DNA from: Auanema rhodensis
Taxonomy: Eukaryota > Nematoda > Chromadorea > Rhabditida > Rhabditidae
NCBI GenBank assembly: GCA_964057225.1
Contig: OZ059896.1
Span: forward strand, 15,946,501 to 16,010,500
Direction of reading: 5' to 3'
DNA: 64,000 bases
Both the position numbers and the translations under genes were made by a program. Of this stretch, positions 10,430 through 22,300 are shown one piece after another; position 1 is the stretch's first letter, and the number at the start of each line of letters is the position of its first letter. Under the pieces are notes generated by a model, which searched no databases, was not told the origin of the DNA, and worked only from the letters and a program-made list of their open reading frames with translations.

Positions 10430-11861
10430 ATGGCATCTGTTGTAAAAATAATACTTCTCTCCACTTTCGGATTAGTTTCAATACTATCATTTATTCTTAC
10501 TGCTATAATATGGTATCCTCTAGCTTATTTGGCTTTTAAGTATGTTACTTGTGTAGTAGAAAACTTTGTAATTCATTTTTAGGAAAAAGTCTTCTCCTAT
10601 ATATTTAATTTCGTTCGCCAATACTTCAGCTGATTTTCTATTTGTGATTATGGTGTTTGTCTATTTTCTTCCAAGCTACATATTAGATGTACTGAATTGT
10701 TTCTGGTTTTTTTGCCAGTATTTCCTTTAACCTCCCCCAATTTTGCTAAAGTTCACCTCTTCTATTTAAACGAGAGTACAATTCGAATTTTTTTGTAATC
10801 CAAATGTATCTTACCATGGGAAATATACTGCGAAGAAGCCAGTACTATCTTTCTTCCTTATATGATTCTTTTATAGAGTTTTATTTTTTCAAAAGGACTA
10901 AAAGATCCTGGTTTAATTTTACTTACAAGTGTTTACATTGTTTACTGGACTTCTGGACAGTCATATGTGATTTTAATGGCTATTAACAGGTTGGATTTCC
11001 AACCTCTGCAATAGCTATATCAGCGTACTTTTCAGATTCGTGGTAGTATGTCTTCCACAATACAATATTTTTACTTATAAGTTTGTTAGGAATACGATTA
11101 TTGGTTTAAATATATTCAATATTGTTTCTATAGCACTAATGCAATATGTTTTACCTTGCTGCACGTAAATTCTTTTTTGGTTTCTTTTTTAAAGTTAGTT
11201 AATCACCTTCAGGCTTGTACTTGATAAAAATGTTTATTCTCATTCTTATATAGAAGTGGAGGGTGTTCCAAACTATGCTGAAGATTATATTGGATTTCCC
11301 TATGATGCCTGTACATCATGCATTGGAGTTGTTTGTTATTGCTTGGTAAATATTTCACCATTTCACATTATGAATTCTTAAAGTTCAGTTATTCTTTTAC
11401 ATCCGGAGAGCAGGGAAAAAAGTCGCGTTGACAGGCAAAGAACAAAGCAAACGAAGACTCAGAGAATATAAGTAATTGAATTTGATATATGATTGTTGCT
11501 TCAGAATATATTCCTTTAGATTCGCTCTACAGTTCTTTCTGACATCCGTTTTCCGCATCTTCAGTTGGGTTATATTCCGTTTACTCTTCTCTGTTCTTGC
11601 AACAGACATTGAGATTGCTTGGTTTATGCTGGCCCCTATATTTCTTTCTCTGAGTTGTTGTTTTGATGCATTGGTTTACCTTTTAATGAACAGAGAGGTA
11701 AGAAGCTATTGAATTAATATCAAAAACATTTTAAATAATTACAGGTGAACGAAGCTATTGGTTTTATTTACTTGAAAAAGGTAACAGTAAGTCATGTGAG
11801 CATGTGTGCAAAACAACAAAAGCGAAGCAATTCACACTGTCATGATATGTCCACAAAATAA
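10430..11861 (+). CDS. srx-like 7TM chemoreceptor, copy 2
   Basis: It has the same eight-exon structure as copy 1, shifted by 5388 (10430-10539, 10583-10717, 10879-10989, 11036-11164, 11213-11345, 11389-11471, 11505-11697, 11745-11861), and gives a 336-residue open frame. Visible coding differences from copy 1 are few and lie mainly in the second extracellular loop exon (for example GTAGAG to GTGGAG, GATGAT to GAAGAT, GCGTTG to GCATTG), with a Tyr to Phe change near TM7. Splice sites and stop codon are intact. Receptor function and subfamily are inferred as for copy 1. The upstream promoter-like block is present. Confidence 0.85.
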
Positions 11862-12067
11862 AATTCTGACTTGAATTCTTCTGACACCTTAGTTATCCCA
11901 AGCTTGTTTATCTTGATGTTTATGCTTATGTTTTCTCTTATATGGGAAAATTTCACATATACATACACACACATATAGGTATATTATTCGTGGAATGGTA
12001 GAAATTCAAACAAGGTGATTACTTTTATCATAAGAATAAATTAAATGAATAATAAAATGTATAACAA

Positions 12068-12563
12068 ATTGATTTAGTTCCAATCATATCTTCTGGCTCC
12101 TATAGTCCAAATTATCCTTATGATTTGGATCATTAACTATATCATCGGCTATACGGGCTATAATATGGTATCCATTGGCATATCTGTCATTTATGTTTTA
12201 CATAAATAATTGATGAATTCTAAATATTGAGAAAAAGCTATTCCGTCAATTGATTATATTCTTTTGTTCATAACATTATGTGATATACTTCTAAGTTATT
12301 TATTAGATGTACTATATTATTCACAATTATTATATTATAGTTATCAGATTATCTTATAGAGTTTTATTTTTCCGAAGGAAAAGTATGATCTTGCCTTTAA
12401 ATTCGTGTCAAAACTCTTTTATTTATTAAACATCCGGTCAGTCAAACGTCTTTCTAATGGCAATAATAGGTATGTTCGTAGATTGAATTGAAATCCAAAG
12501 CAGTTTTCAGATTCGTTGTGATGTGCTTACTGAAATCAAGTATCTTTACTCACATACGTTTGC
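12068..12563 (+). pseudogene. Decayed receptor relic downstream of copy 2
   Basis: Equivalent of the relic at 6680-7175, at the constant 5388 offset and with the same broken frames. Its decay therefore predates the duplication of the unit. Confidence 0.65.
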
Positions 12564-12566
12564 ATT

Positions 12567-14437
12567 AAATATTGACAGTCTATTGATCAAATTAATCAAA
12601 AGTAAACAATAGATTCGCTAATATCTTATTGTTTCCGGCTATATGCTGTGAACTAATATAAAAATAATAATTGCACGTCACTTTTCATATTTACGGTTGT
12701 TGTTGTTGTATACGATATATTTAATTATTTTATCAATTAAAAATAAATTCACAATTAAATCTTTTTTTTTTGAATGAATAAATATTACAATCAATTTAGT
12801 TTTTTTGAAATTTTAATAATAATTACATGTATCCAGAAATCCTTCTTTTTTAATTTATACATTTGCGTTCCGTCACTTTTTCGCATCGGAACATACTGGA
12901 AAATTGAAATTAAATAAGGCTATTGTTTTATGTACTAGTTTCAATTCGAAAACACTTTTGAGCTTAGTGTTAGTTTTTCAACTTGAATTATCATTGGCTG
13001 AATTCAAGTATACTGGTCAAGAAAAGGTATGGATTAACATTACAAGTCTTTTCATTAGACTCACTCACGAGTCTTTTTATTAGACTTATTTCGAAAAGTT
13101 TTCTAAATTTTTGATTTTTTTCCCAAAATTTTTAATTTTTCAATCCATCGTATTACATCGTGCGGGTATTCGTGATTTATATAATCCTTAATATTTAAGA
13201 CGTTTATCAATTGATTTTCGATTGCGTACATTTTTATTATTTCAAAAAATAATAAAAGTATTTGTGTTGTTTCTTTTTCATTTGTTTTGTTTAGGAATTC
13301 CGGGTTGATTCTATGTCAGAGTGGTAATCGTTGACAGACATTTTATTTACCTATTTTCAAAAAATTAGAAATTTTCCTTCTGTCTTATGGTCATTAGTAT
13401 CCTATTAGATGTGTTTTAATAGAGATGAGTACTACAAATGTTTTAGTAATCGTAATAGATGCCAGAGACTGTGATATCAAATTCTAAAATATGTTCATTC
13501 CTATTAGATATTCGGTTTAACTTGGTCTTCCTCATTGTTCTTATTCCCTTTCTAAAATAAAAAAAAATGTGCTTGGGTGGATATTTCTTGTCTAATTTTC
13601 CCTATGAGTAAATTTATGTTTTTCCTCATCAATTATCCTATTAATCAACATATTTGGCTTATCACACATTTTTTTCTCATTTTGGTTTTTCATTTATGCT
13701 TTTAACTTCGGTTTATGGTTATTTGCCTCATTAGCATAATACATTGCTTGATATTGAAGCGCAATCTCCTCATTAGCATGCTGACTATACACATTTTTTT
13801 CAGTTCTGTTCTCATTAACATGTCTTTATACACAAATTTTACATCTCGAAAAGGTAATAGAATATAACAAAAGGGTTTATTTAAAAGTATATTAAGAATT
13901 AATTATTATACAATTTATATTAAACGAGAGTCTGTGTTATGATATGTACAATGTCAATCATGAAAGGAAAGATAAAATATATAAAATGAATACGAAGATA
14001 AATGTGTATTTTAAAATAGAAGTAACCATGAATTCAAAAACTGAAATCATAATAGGTAAAATTGAACTATTAAAGAAAAATTGTATTTTTCTATTTGATT
14101 CAGAAATTGAAAAACAAGTACTATAGGGTCAAATTAGCACACATTATAAGAAACATATAAGAAAACATAAAAAATATTGACAGTCTATTGATCAAATTAA
14201 TCAAAAGTAAACAATAGATTCGCTAATATCTTATTATTTCCGGCTATATGCTGTGAACTAATATAAAAATAATAATTGCACGTCACTTTTCATATTTACG
14301 GTTGTTGTTGTTGTATACGATATATTTAATTATTTTATCAATTAAAAATAAATTCACAATTAAATCTTTTTTTTTTGAATGAATAAATATTACAATCAAT
14401 TTAGTTTTTTTGAAATTTTAATAATAATTACATGTAT
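12567..14437. repeat. 266-bp direct repeats flanking 1.3 kb (LTR-like), unit 2
   Basis: Direct repeats at 12567-12832 and 14172-14437, equivalent to those of unit 1. They share the same TG...CA-ended block and the same non-coding interior. Confidence 0.5.
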
Positions 14438-15400
14438 TCATAAAAAACTATCAATCTATATTCAAATATAGGCAACTATCTGCTAGGTGTGTAGCTTATA
14501 TGCTATACCACATTGTACGTAAACTAATTTAGCGTAAAAGCACGTAGTTCATTATTTTACATTATTACAGTTCTGTTTTAGTAAGGAACCCGTATAAAAA
14601 TATCAGAAAAATTTATACAAAATATGCAAAGCGTCGAAGTCATGACGAACTGATGAAGAGAGGACTCAGACATTGAAATATATATTATACTCGATATTGA
14701 TTCCAAAAAAATCTGAAAAATTTTTAGAATACTATATTGCTTTTATGTTTTGTTCGTAGCTAACTATTCAATATGAATAATTAGTCTTAAACAGAATAAA
14801 ATGTTTGGATGAGCATATTGTCATCCTAAATTTAAATTGAAGGGACGAAATTAATTTGTATAATGTTTTGTATAAGTTTTCAGTTTAAATATAATATTTA
14901 TTTATTCTAATTAATAATAGCTTTTTGATCTTTGGACTCTTTTCGGTTTTATAACAGCCCTTTTCTTTATTCTAACTTCGCGCGCGTGTGTGAATTTTTT
15001 AACAAGGTTTCTGTGTAAAAAATTGTTTAATGTTGAAGGGAGGGAGTCTTTAAGCATCAAGTATTTTTTTAATTTTTATACAAAAGGGTCCAAATAATAA
15101 TTTAAAGTTCCCCCTTAAAGGGTCGTTTACAGTTAAGAATATAACAGACAATTGGGTGGATATACAGAATAACGAAACATCGTTATCAGTTCAACGAGAA
15201 CTTTTAGTTCCATTCCGAATTACTACGCAGATTCTTGGAAACCTCGTAAGCTCGTTTCTAGATTTGGCTTCATGTATGCATATATATCTATCTATTTCTC
15301 AGTCTACAATCAACTAAACTAAACAAAACAACAAGAATTATCACACATTTTTCTGACATTCCTGAAATCTAGATCTTACCTTTTTCAACAATCATTCGCA
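14438..15400. other. Tail of unit 2, joined directly to receptor copy 3
   Basis: Non-coding. 14438-15384 equals the unit 1 tail. At about 15385 it joins sequence lying only 12 nt upstream of the receptor ATG, so the usual GC-box/TATA flank is missing here. Confidence 0.7.
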
Positions 15401-16832
15401 ATGGCATCTGTTGTAAAAATAATACTTCTCTCCACTTTCGGATTAGTTTCAATACTATCATTTATTCTTACTGCTATAATATGGTATCCTCTAGCTTATT
15501 TGGCTTTTAAGTATGTTACTTGTGTAGTAGAAAACTTTGTAATTCATTTTTAGGAAAAAGTCTTCTCCTATATATTTAATTTCGTTCGCCAATACTTCAG
15601 CTGATTTTCTATTTGTGATTATGGTGTTTGTCTATTTTCTTCCAAGCTACATATTAGATGTACTGAATTGTTTCTGGTGTTTTTGCCAGTATTTCCTTTA
15701 ACCTCCCCCAATTTTGCTAAAGTTCACCTCTTCTATTTAAACGAGAGTACAATTCGAATTTTTTTGTAATCCAAATGTATCTTACCATGGGAAATATACT
15801 GCGAAGAAGCCAGTACTATCTTTCTTCCTTATATGATTCTTTTATAGAGTTTTATTTTTTCAAAAGGACTAAAAGATCCTGGTTTAATTTTACTTACAAG
15901 TGTTTACATTGTTTACTGGACTTCTGGACAGTCATATGTGATTTTAATGGCTATTAACAGGTTGGATTTCCAACCTCTGCAATAGCTATATCAGCGTACT
16001 TTTCAGATTCGTGGTAGTATGTCTTCCACAATACAATATTTTTACTTATAAGTTTGTTAGGAATACGATTATTGGTTTAAATATATTCAATATTGTTTCT
16101 ATAGCACTAATGCAATATGTTTTACCTTGCTGCACGTAAATTCTTTTTTGGTTTCTTTTTTAAAGTTAGTTAATCACCTTCAGGCTTGTACTTGATAAAA
16201 ATGTTTATTCTTATTCTTATATAGAAGTAGAGGGTGTTCCAAACTATGCTGATGATTATATTGGATTTCCCTATGATGCCTGTACATCATGCGTTGGAGT
16301 TGTTTGTTATTGCTTGGTAAATATTTCACCATTTCACATTATGAATTCTTAAAGTTCAGTTATTCTTTTACATCCGGAGAGCAGGGAAAAAAGTCGCGTT
16401 GACAGGCAAAGAACAAAGTAAACGAAGACTCAGAGAATATAAGTAATTGAATTTGATATATGATTGTTGCTTCAGAATATATTCCTTTAGATTCGCTCTA
16501 CAGTTCTTTCTGACATCCGTTTTCCGCATCTTCAGTTGGGTTATATTCCGTTTACTCTTCTCTGTTCTTGCAACAGACATTGAGATTGCTTGGTATATGC
16601 TGGCCCCTATATTTCTTTCTCTGAGTTGTTGTGTTGATGCATTGGTTTACCTTTTAATGAACAGAGAGGTAAGAAGCTATTGAATTAATATCAAAAACAT
16701 TTTAAATAATTACAGGTGAACGAAGCTATTGGTTTTATTTACTTGAAAAAGGTAAAAATAAGTCATGTGAGCATGTCTTCAAAACAACAGAAGCGAAGCA
16801 ATTCACACTGTCATGATATGTCCACAAAATAA
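15401..16832 (+). CDS. srx-like 7TM chemoreceptor, copy 3 (no upstream promoter block)
   Basis: Eight exons at the copy 1 coordinates plus 10359 (15401-15510, 15554-15688, 15850-15960, 16007-16135, 16184-16316, 16360-16442, 16476-16668, 16716-16832) form a complete 336-residue frame. It is closer to copy 1 than to copy 2 in the variable loop exon. Private changes include Phe to Cys near the end of TM2 (TGGTGTTTTTGC), Phe to Val in TM7 (TGTTGTGTTGATGC) and changes in the C-terminal tail. The coding region is intact, but homology to the other copies begins just 12 nt before the ATG. It may be silent, driven by another element, or read through from upstream. Receptor function is inferred as for copy 1. 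Confidence 0.82.
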
Positions 16833-17038
16833 AATTCTGACTTGAATTCTTCTGACACCTTAGTTATCCCAAGCTTGTTTATCTTGATGTTTATGCTTAT
16901 GTTTTCTCTTATATGGGAAAATTTCACATATACATACACACACACATAGGTATATTATTCGTGGAATGGTAGAAATTCAAACAAGGTGATTACTTTTATC
17001 ATAAGAATAAATTAAATGAATAATAAAATGTATAACAA

Positions 17039-17265
17039 ATTGATTTAGTTCCAATCATATCTTCTGGCTCCTATAGTCCAAATTATCCTTATGATTTGGA
17101 TCATTAACTATATCATCGGCTATACGGGCTATAATATGGTATCCATTGGCATATCTGTCATTTATGTTTTACATAAATAATTGATGAATTCTAAATATTG
17201 AGAAAAAGCTATTCCGTCAATTGATTATATTGGAAAAGTATCATCTTGCTAATTCATGTCAAAAA
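17039..17265 (+). pseudogene. Further-truncated receptor relic after copy 3
   Basis: It matches the relic of units 1 and 2 to 17231, then jumps to sequence resembling 6980-7015 (GGAAAAGTATCATCTTGC against GGAAAAGTATGATCTTGC), so about 110 bp were deleted. Similarity fades soon afterwards. This marks the end of the array. Confidence 0.6.
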
Positions 17266-19328
17266 TAATTTACAATGAAATAACCATGAAATATTTTTGA
17301 AAAATTTATGTAGTATATGGTGTGCATTAAAAACTGAATATATCATGCTGAATCTTTCGTAAGTATCCAATGGCTATATCCAGATCTCTATTTACATATT
17401 TAATATTTTTTGAATACGATTTAAAAAACAATTTCGGAAGTTAGACAGTAATTTTTTTAAACTATGAAATTTCCCGCATAAAAGGAATTGAAAACCAATC
17501 ACAATTCACTTCATTATGAGGTATTATTCAGAGAGTTGGTTACTATTATTACAAATCATATTTTAGTTAGTTAGTATTACATTAGAAAGGACAAAAAATT
17601 CTTTGTTTTTTTTTATAAATCTTGACAGAGGTTTCGGTTGTGAAAGTTATGTCATATGTATATGTTTAAAAATTGTCCGGACGTTCCAAATATTAAGAAC
17701 AAAGGTATAAATCTATTGTCAAACCACTAGTTCAGATCATCACACGACTTACAATAAAGAATAATTATATAATAGTAGAATTATAAAACATTTGAATATA
17801 TTAGAAAACCATTTACATATCTAAGACGTGAGAATCAGATTTTGTGTCAAAATCTTAAAATTGTTTTATGGATATTTGTTTTATATCGCTAAAGGTCTTG
17901 TCTTGAAATCCATATTTCATCAGGATTAAGATATACTGTATATTTTAAATGTATCAGTTGATAACCTAAAATGTTTCAATTAAGGCAATTTGTTTCGTTA
18001 AGACATTAATATAACCTCAATCTTCAGTTCAACATTTTTCATAAATATATTTTATTTTCTCTTTTTCTATTAACTCTTATTAAAAGTCCCACAAACGATC
18101 TGTCCAAGTTTTTTCTGTTAGATTCTCTTGATTCTCTTCTTGATTCTCTTCTTGATTCTCTTCTTGATTCTCTTAAATTTCTTGAATTTCTGTTTGAAGT
18201 TTTTGGTTTTCACTTTCTTCATTATACTACTTTTTTATTTTTTCTCTTCAGTTTCTCCCTTGTTTGGCTCTCTTTTTTGTTTCCTCTTAAAAATTTCCCA
18301 TTTAATTAATATTTGCAAATTTGTTCTTTCACTATCTTCAACTGTATTCTTCTTTACACTTGAACTCATCTAATTTTTTTTTAATCAGATCACCTATTTT
18401 CTTTTGTTTTAGTTTTTCGAATTATTTTTGTTGGTAAAGGTTGATTAATTCATAGTTTACTTTATTTACATTTGCTTTACGTACAAGTTGATTTATATAA
18501 TTTTTTAATTCCAGTTTTTAATTTATAGTTTTTCTTATTTTTTCTTTACTTATTTTTTTTAGTACTTAGTGCGTTTTTTGTTTTTTTCCGCCTTTTTATT
18601 CGCGATTTTACATAGTAATTAATAGTAAATTCTTTATAATTCGGTCATTTGGTGCTTTTTTTTGAATTTTTCTCTAATATCCGGTAAGTTTATATCCTGC
18701 TTATCTTTTAAATATTTGGTCATTCTTAAGAGCAGGTAAGTTTAGAATTCAACATTTGCTTCTCCAATAATTTTTGTTTTTTAGATTTGGATTTGGTTCA
18801 AATTTGGGTAAGTTTGTGTATAATTTATTGTTTTATTAGTTAGTTAATCACATTACTACTTTTCCTTTATTATTTTTTAAATTTTACTTTATTTTTTTTA
18901 TTTTACTTTAATTTAAACTTTTTTATACTTTTTATTTCTTGTCGTATTTATAATTTTGAGTTTTTAATTTTTTTGGAACATTTTGAAGATTTTTTTAAAA
19001 AAATATTTTGGACAAATAAATCATTTTTTACTTGTATATGTGTTGGTTATTTCACAATAATGAATAAAAGTTCTAAACTGGTCGCTACACTGTACAGGCG
19101 TTCGAAGAAAATTGTGTTGGGCGCTAATTTCTGTACATCTCCCTCAATATTAAGCCACGTCATTTTCTAACTACGGTAGCGTAGATTAAAGGCATTTTCG
19201 ATGAGACGGCTCGTTGAGGGTTCGAACAAGTTTGTATCTATTTCAGTCTGAAGTTTATGCAAATTTTGAATGTCAACAATTAGAAAAAAAGCATAATATT
19301 GATGAACTAGCATCTGAACTAAACCAGA
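17266..19328. other. AT-rich intergenic region
   Basis: I see no supported gene. Several 60-80 codon frames here are low-complexity (Phe/Leu/Lys) and are explained by poly-T and the minisatellite at 18121. The last part is the 5' flank of the golgin gene. A coiled-coil-looking frame at about 19247-19327 overlaps the golgin start in another phase and could be an upstream alternative exon. Confidence 0.4.
18121..18174. repeat. 12-bp minisatellite (CTTGATTCTCTT)
   Basis: About four tandem copies of a 12-bp unit. They account for the repetitive Leu/Ile/Phe frame seen over this stretch. Confidence 0.8.
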
Positions 19329-22300
19329 ATGCTAGAAGACTTGCAAAAAGCAGATAAAATAGCTCTTGCAAAGAGAAAGGTGAGTATTCTTTATTTAAGT
19401 TTTGTTAATTCGATAATTCTGCTAGCTACGTGAATATGAGAATAGAAAACATGCTGATGCTAACCAAAGTAGTAATGTATCCAGTGTAGATGATGGCAGG
19501 AACTCGGTTATGAGCAACAGTTCTGCTATTTCATCAGGTTTCATAGTTATCTTTTTTTTCACGTCACATTTATTTAGAAATTCATAAAAATGGTATGGAG
19601 GAGGAGAAGCAGAGTATAGGGTTAGACGTACGTTAATTCTTTTCTATTGTTATTAAGACTTGAGTTGTTTTAAGAACAGCGATCATGGTAGTAGCAATCT
19701 GCTTATGCCGAATCACTCCATCAGCGGATCACACAGTCCGCAATCTTCTCATTTTTCTTTCGTGGTATGTTGGTTTTTATTTTTGGTATATTCAAAATTT
19801 ATTTTTATTCGTGTAGGGAATGACAACGGAAGAACGGGAAAAATTTATCATGGAGCGTGATAGTCTCATGTCTAGCTATAATAGTTTAAAAACTCAAATG
19901 CACGAATTGGTAAGTGGATATATTGAACGAACTCAATTAAGCTGATATATGTTCTAAGTTCCTTATTAATTATACGTACGAGACATAATTTTGATATCTG
20001 AAGAATCCGCTTCAACAAAGACCTTAATGTTCAGATCCCGATTTAGATTTCTTTTTTGTATAGTTTTATCTTTTACGACCAACGAAATGGAATTTATTGT
20101 TGAACAAGAAACTTTTATACATATTTCAGCTTCTGTTTCGGAACTTAATTTGATATGAGACTGCAAAAAAATGCGAGTTGTAAAAGTTTCTGTATTGCAG
20201 CACAACCACTACTCACAACTACATGCAGCTTATTCGCAATTAACTGCAAATGGCTCTCATATGGAAACCGAAAAACAAGTTAGCCAATTGCAATCGGTAT
20301 GTTCTAACTAAAAATTTAAAAATATTAATCTAGTCCTTTTCTGTAGGTGATTGCTGTGATGGTAGAAGAGAAGACTTCACTTAATAGAGACTTGCGAAAG
20401 GCGAAAGAGGATATTCTAGCTTTACAAACTGAATTGGAGAAGGTTTTTCTTAAATTTTAACTAATTTTCATTCTTTAATTTCAAGATGGTGCAAATAAAA
20501 GCTGATGTGCCCGTTCTAGCTGATGCTCCCCCAGTTTCGAAAGATGTTGTTCAACTTCTTCAAGCCACGAAAGAAGAACTAGATAGCCAAAGAAGGATAA
20601 CTGCTGAAGCTCAAGCTCAACTGCTAACTGTGCAACACGAAAGAAGTGATGCACAAGCGAGAGTTAAATCATTATTCCGGGAAAAGGAGGAATTGGAAAA
20701 TCACCTCAGTCGGACACGCAAGGATTTGCAAATGAAAGAAATTTATCTCAAACAATTATCTGCACACCAATCTCCCGTTGCGGAGAACTCAGTTGTCGAT
20801 GAAGCAGAAATTCAAAGACTTCATGGTTTGATTACTTTGACCAACTACTCTACATAACAAATGTTTAAGATAAAATTGCAACTTTGGAAAAGTCTGTAGA
20901 GAATCTTGGAACCGAAAAAGATACAATTTGCCAAGATTTGGAGCTTTCTAGGAGAAATTATGAACAATATTGTCAAGAATTATCTTCAAAAACTTCGAAA
21001 ATGGAAGCTGATGTGGGTTGTTGTTCAATTCTGATCCTAAAGTGGTGTATTGCAGATAGAAATTGCTGAGCAAGGAAAACATGTAGCCGAGTTACGGGTC
21101 ACAGAACTTGAAAGCCAGCTTAGTCTTCTAGTTCAGGTATTTTAATTTTAGAAATTAAAAAATTTAAACTTTAAATTAAAGGATATGGAACAATTAAGAG
21201 CTTTAAAGGGTTTTTCTCAGCAACAATCTACAGGTGTAGAAGTTTTTTCACAACAAACATCTGTAAATGAAGAAGATCTGAAAAAACAAATACACCAAGC
21301 CGTTGAACGTGTTAATGAGGAATGGGAGCTGAGATTCAGAGAAGACAAGTACAAGTTTGCTCAAGAGATTTCTGAAAAGGTACTCACCTTTTTTCATATT
21401 TTGTTTTGATTTGTTTGTTCTCCTATTTTCTTTTTTTTATTTTCCTCTGAAATAACTAACGAAATTTATCATTTTTTTAATTTGTTTGTTGTTTATATTT
21501 TTTTTCAGGATAAACAAATCCAGGAAAGTCGTAATGCCCTTGCTGAGCTTTTAATTCGTTACAAGAATTTGGAAGAAAGATCAGAGCATTCGATACCCAA
21601 CGAATCAGTGGGAAAACTGTTTTTTCTATTTATAATTTTTTGGTTCTATAGGAACTTTTGTCTCTTTCTGAGCAGCTACAAAATGAGAAGGCTACTGTTT
21701 CTCGAGCTGTTGCTCAAAACAAAGAGCTCAAACAACTACTGTTGGATACTGAAGATAGGCTTGTTTCATTAACTGAGGAAAAATTACAATGCGAACTTGC
21801 AAGACAGAGTGCTGAGCACATGGTTAAAGAGTTAACTAGAAGATTAGAAGAATCTGTATGTAACTTTACTTCTTATCTGTAGTATTAGTTTTGTTTGAAG
21901 GATAATGGCACAATTAACGAAAATCCAGTTGCCTCTCTCGTGTCCCATACGCAACAAATGGAGATTGAGAGGGAAGAGAGCAGTAATGGTTTGTGTATAC
22001 ACTTATGTAGATCTTGGAACTCATACTTTAAGAATCAGCTGGATTCACATCATCAGATGATTATCGAGAACGGGAAATAGAACTTCGAAACGAATTGGAG
22101 AAAACTCATCGAGAGTTGTCAGATGTATGTGTGAGCATGTTAAAAACATTCCAATATTTTAATACAGATGAGAAATGAACTGAGGCGCAGCATTAACCAA
22201 AATCAAGAAATGAACCAAATTATGATGCTAAATGCTGAGGATGAGAATCAAAATAGGTGGAAATGTCTGTTTCTAATAATATAAACTATAACCGTTTTCA

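Larger units (their letters stand above)
4928..17231 (+). repeat. Tandem receptor-gene array (two full 5388-bp periods plus a truncated third)
   Basis: Unit 1 (4928-9996) matches unit 2 (10316-15384) over about 5069 bp with only scattered substitutions, at a constant offset of 5388. Unit 3 (15389-17231) matches unit 1 positions 5030-6872 at an offset of 10359. A 319-bp segment (9997-10315) separates units 1 and 2. Each unit carries one complete 7TM receptor gene. Near-identity that includes intergenic DNA indicates very recent duplication. Confidence 0.95.

Noticed and set aside
18128-18373. 81-codon hydrophobic frame
   Set aside because: Produced by the CTTGATTCTCTT minisatellite and T-rich sequence, not a real membrane protein.
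19170-19240. tRNA-like sequence with GGGTTCGAAC
   Set aside because: A B-box-like motif is present, but no T-stem or acceptor stem closes around it and the D-arm is poor.
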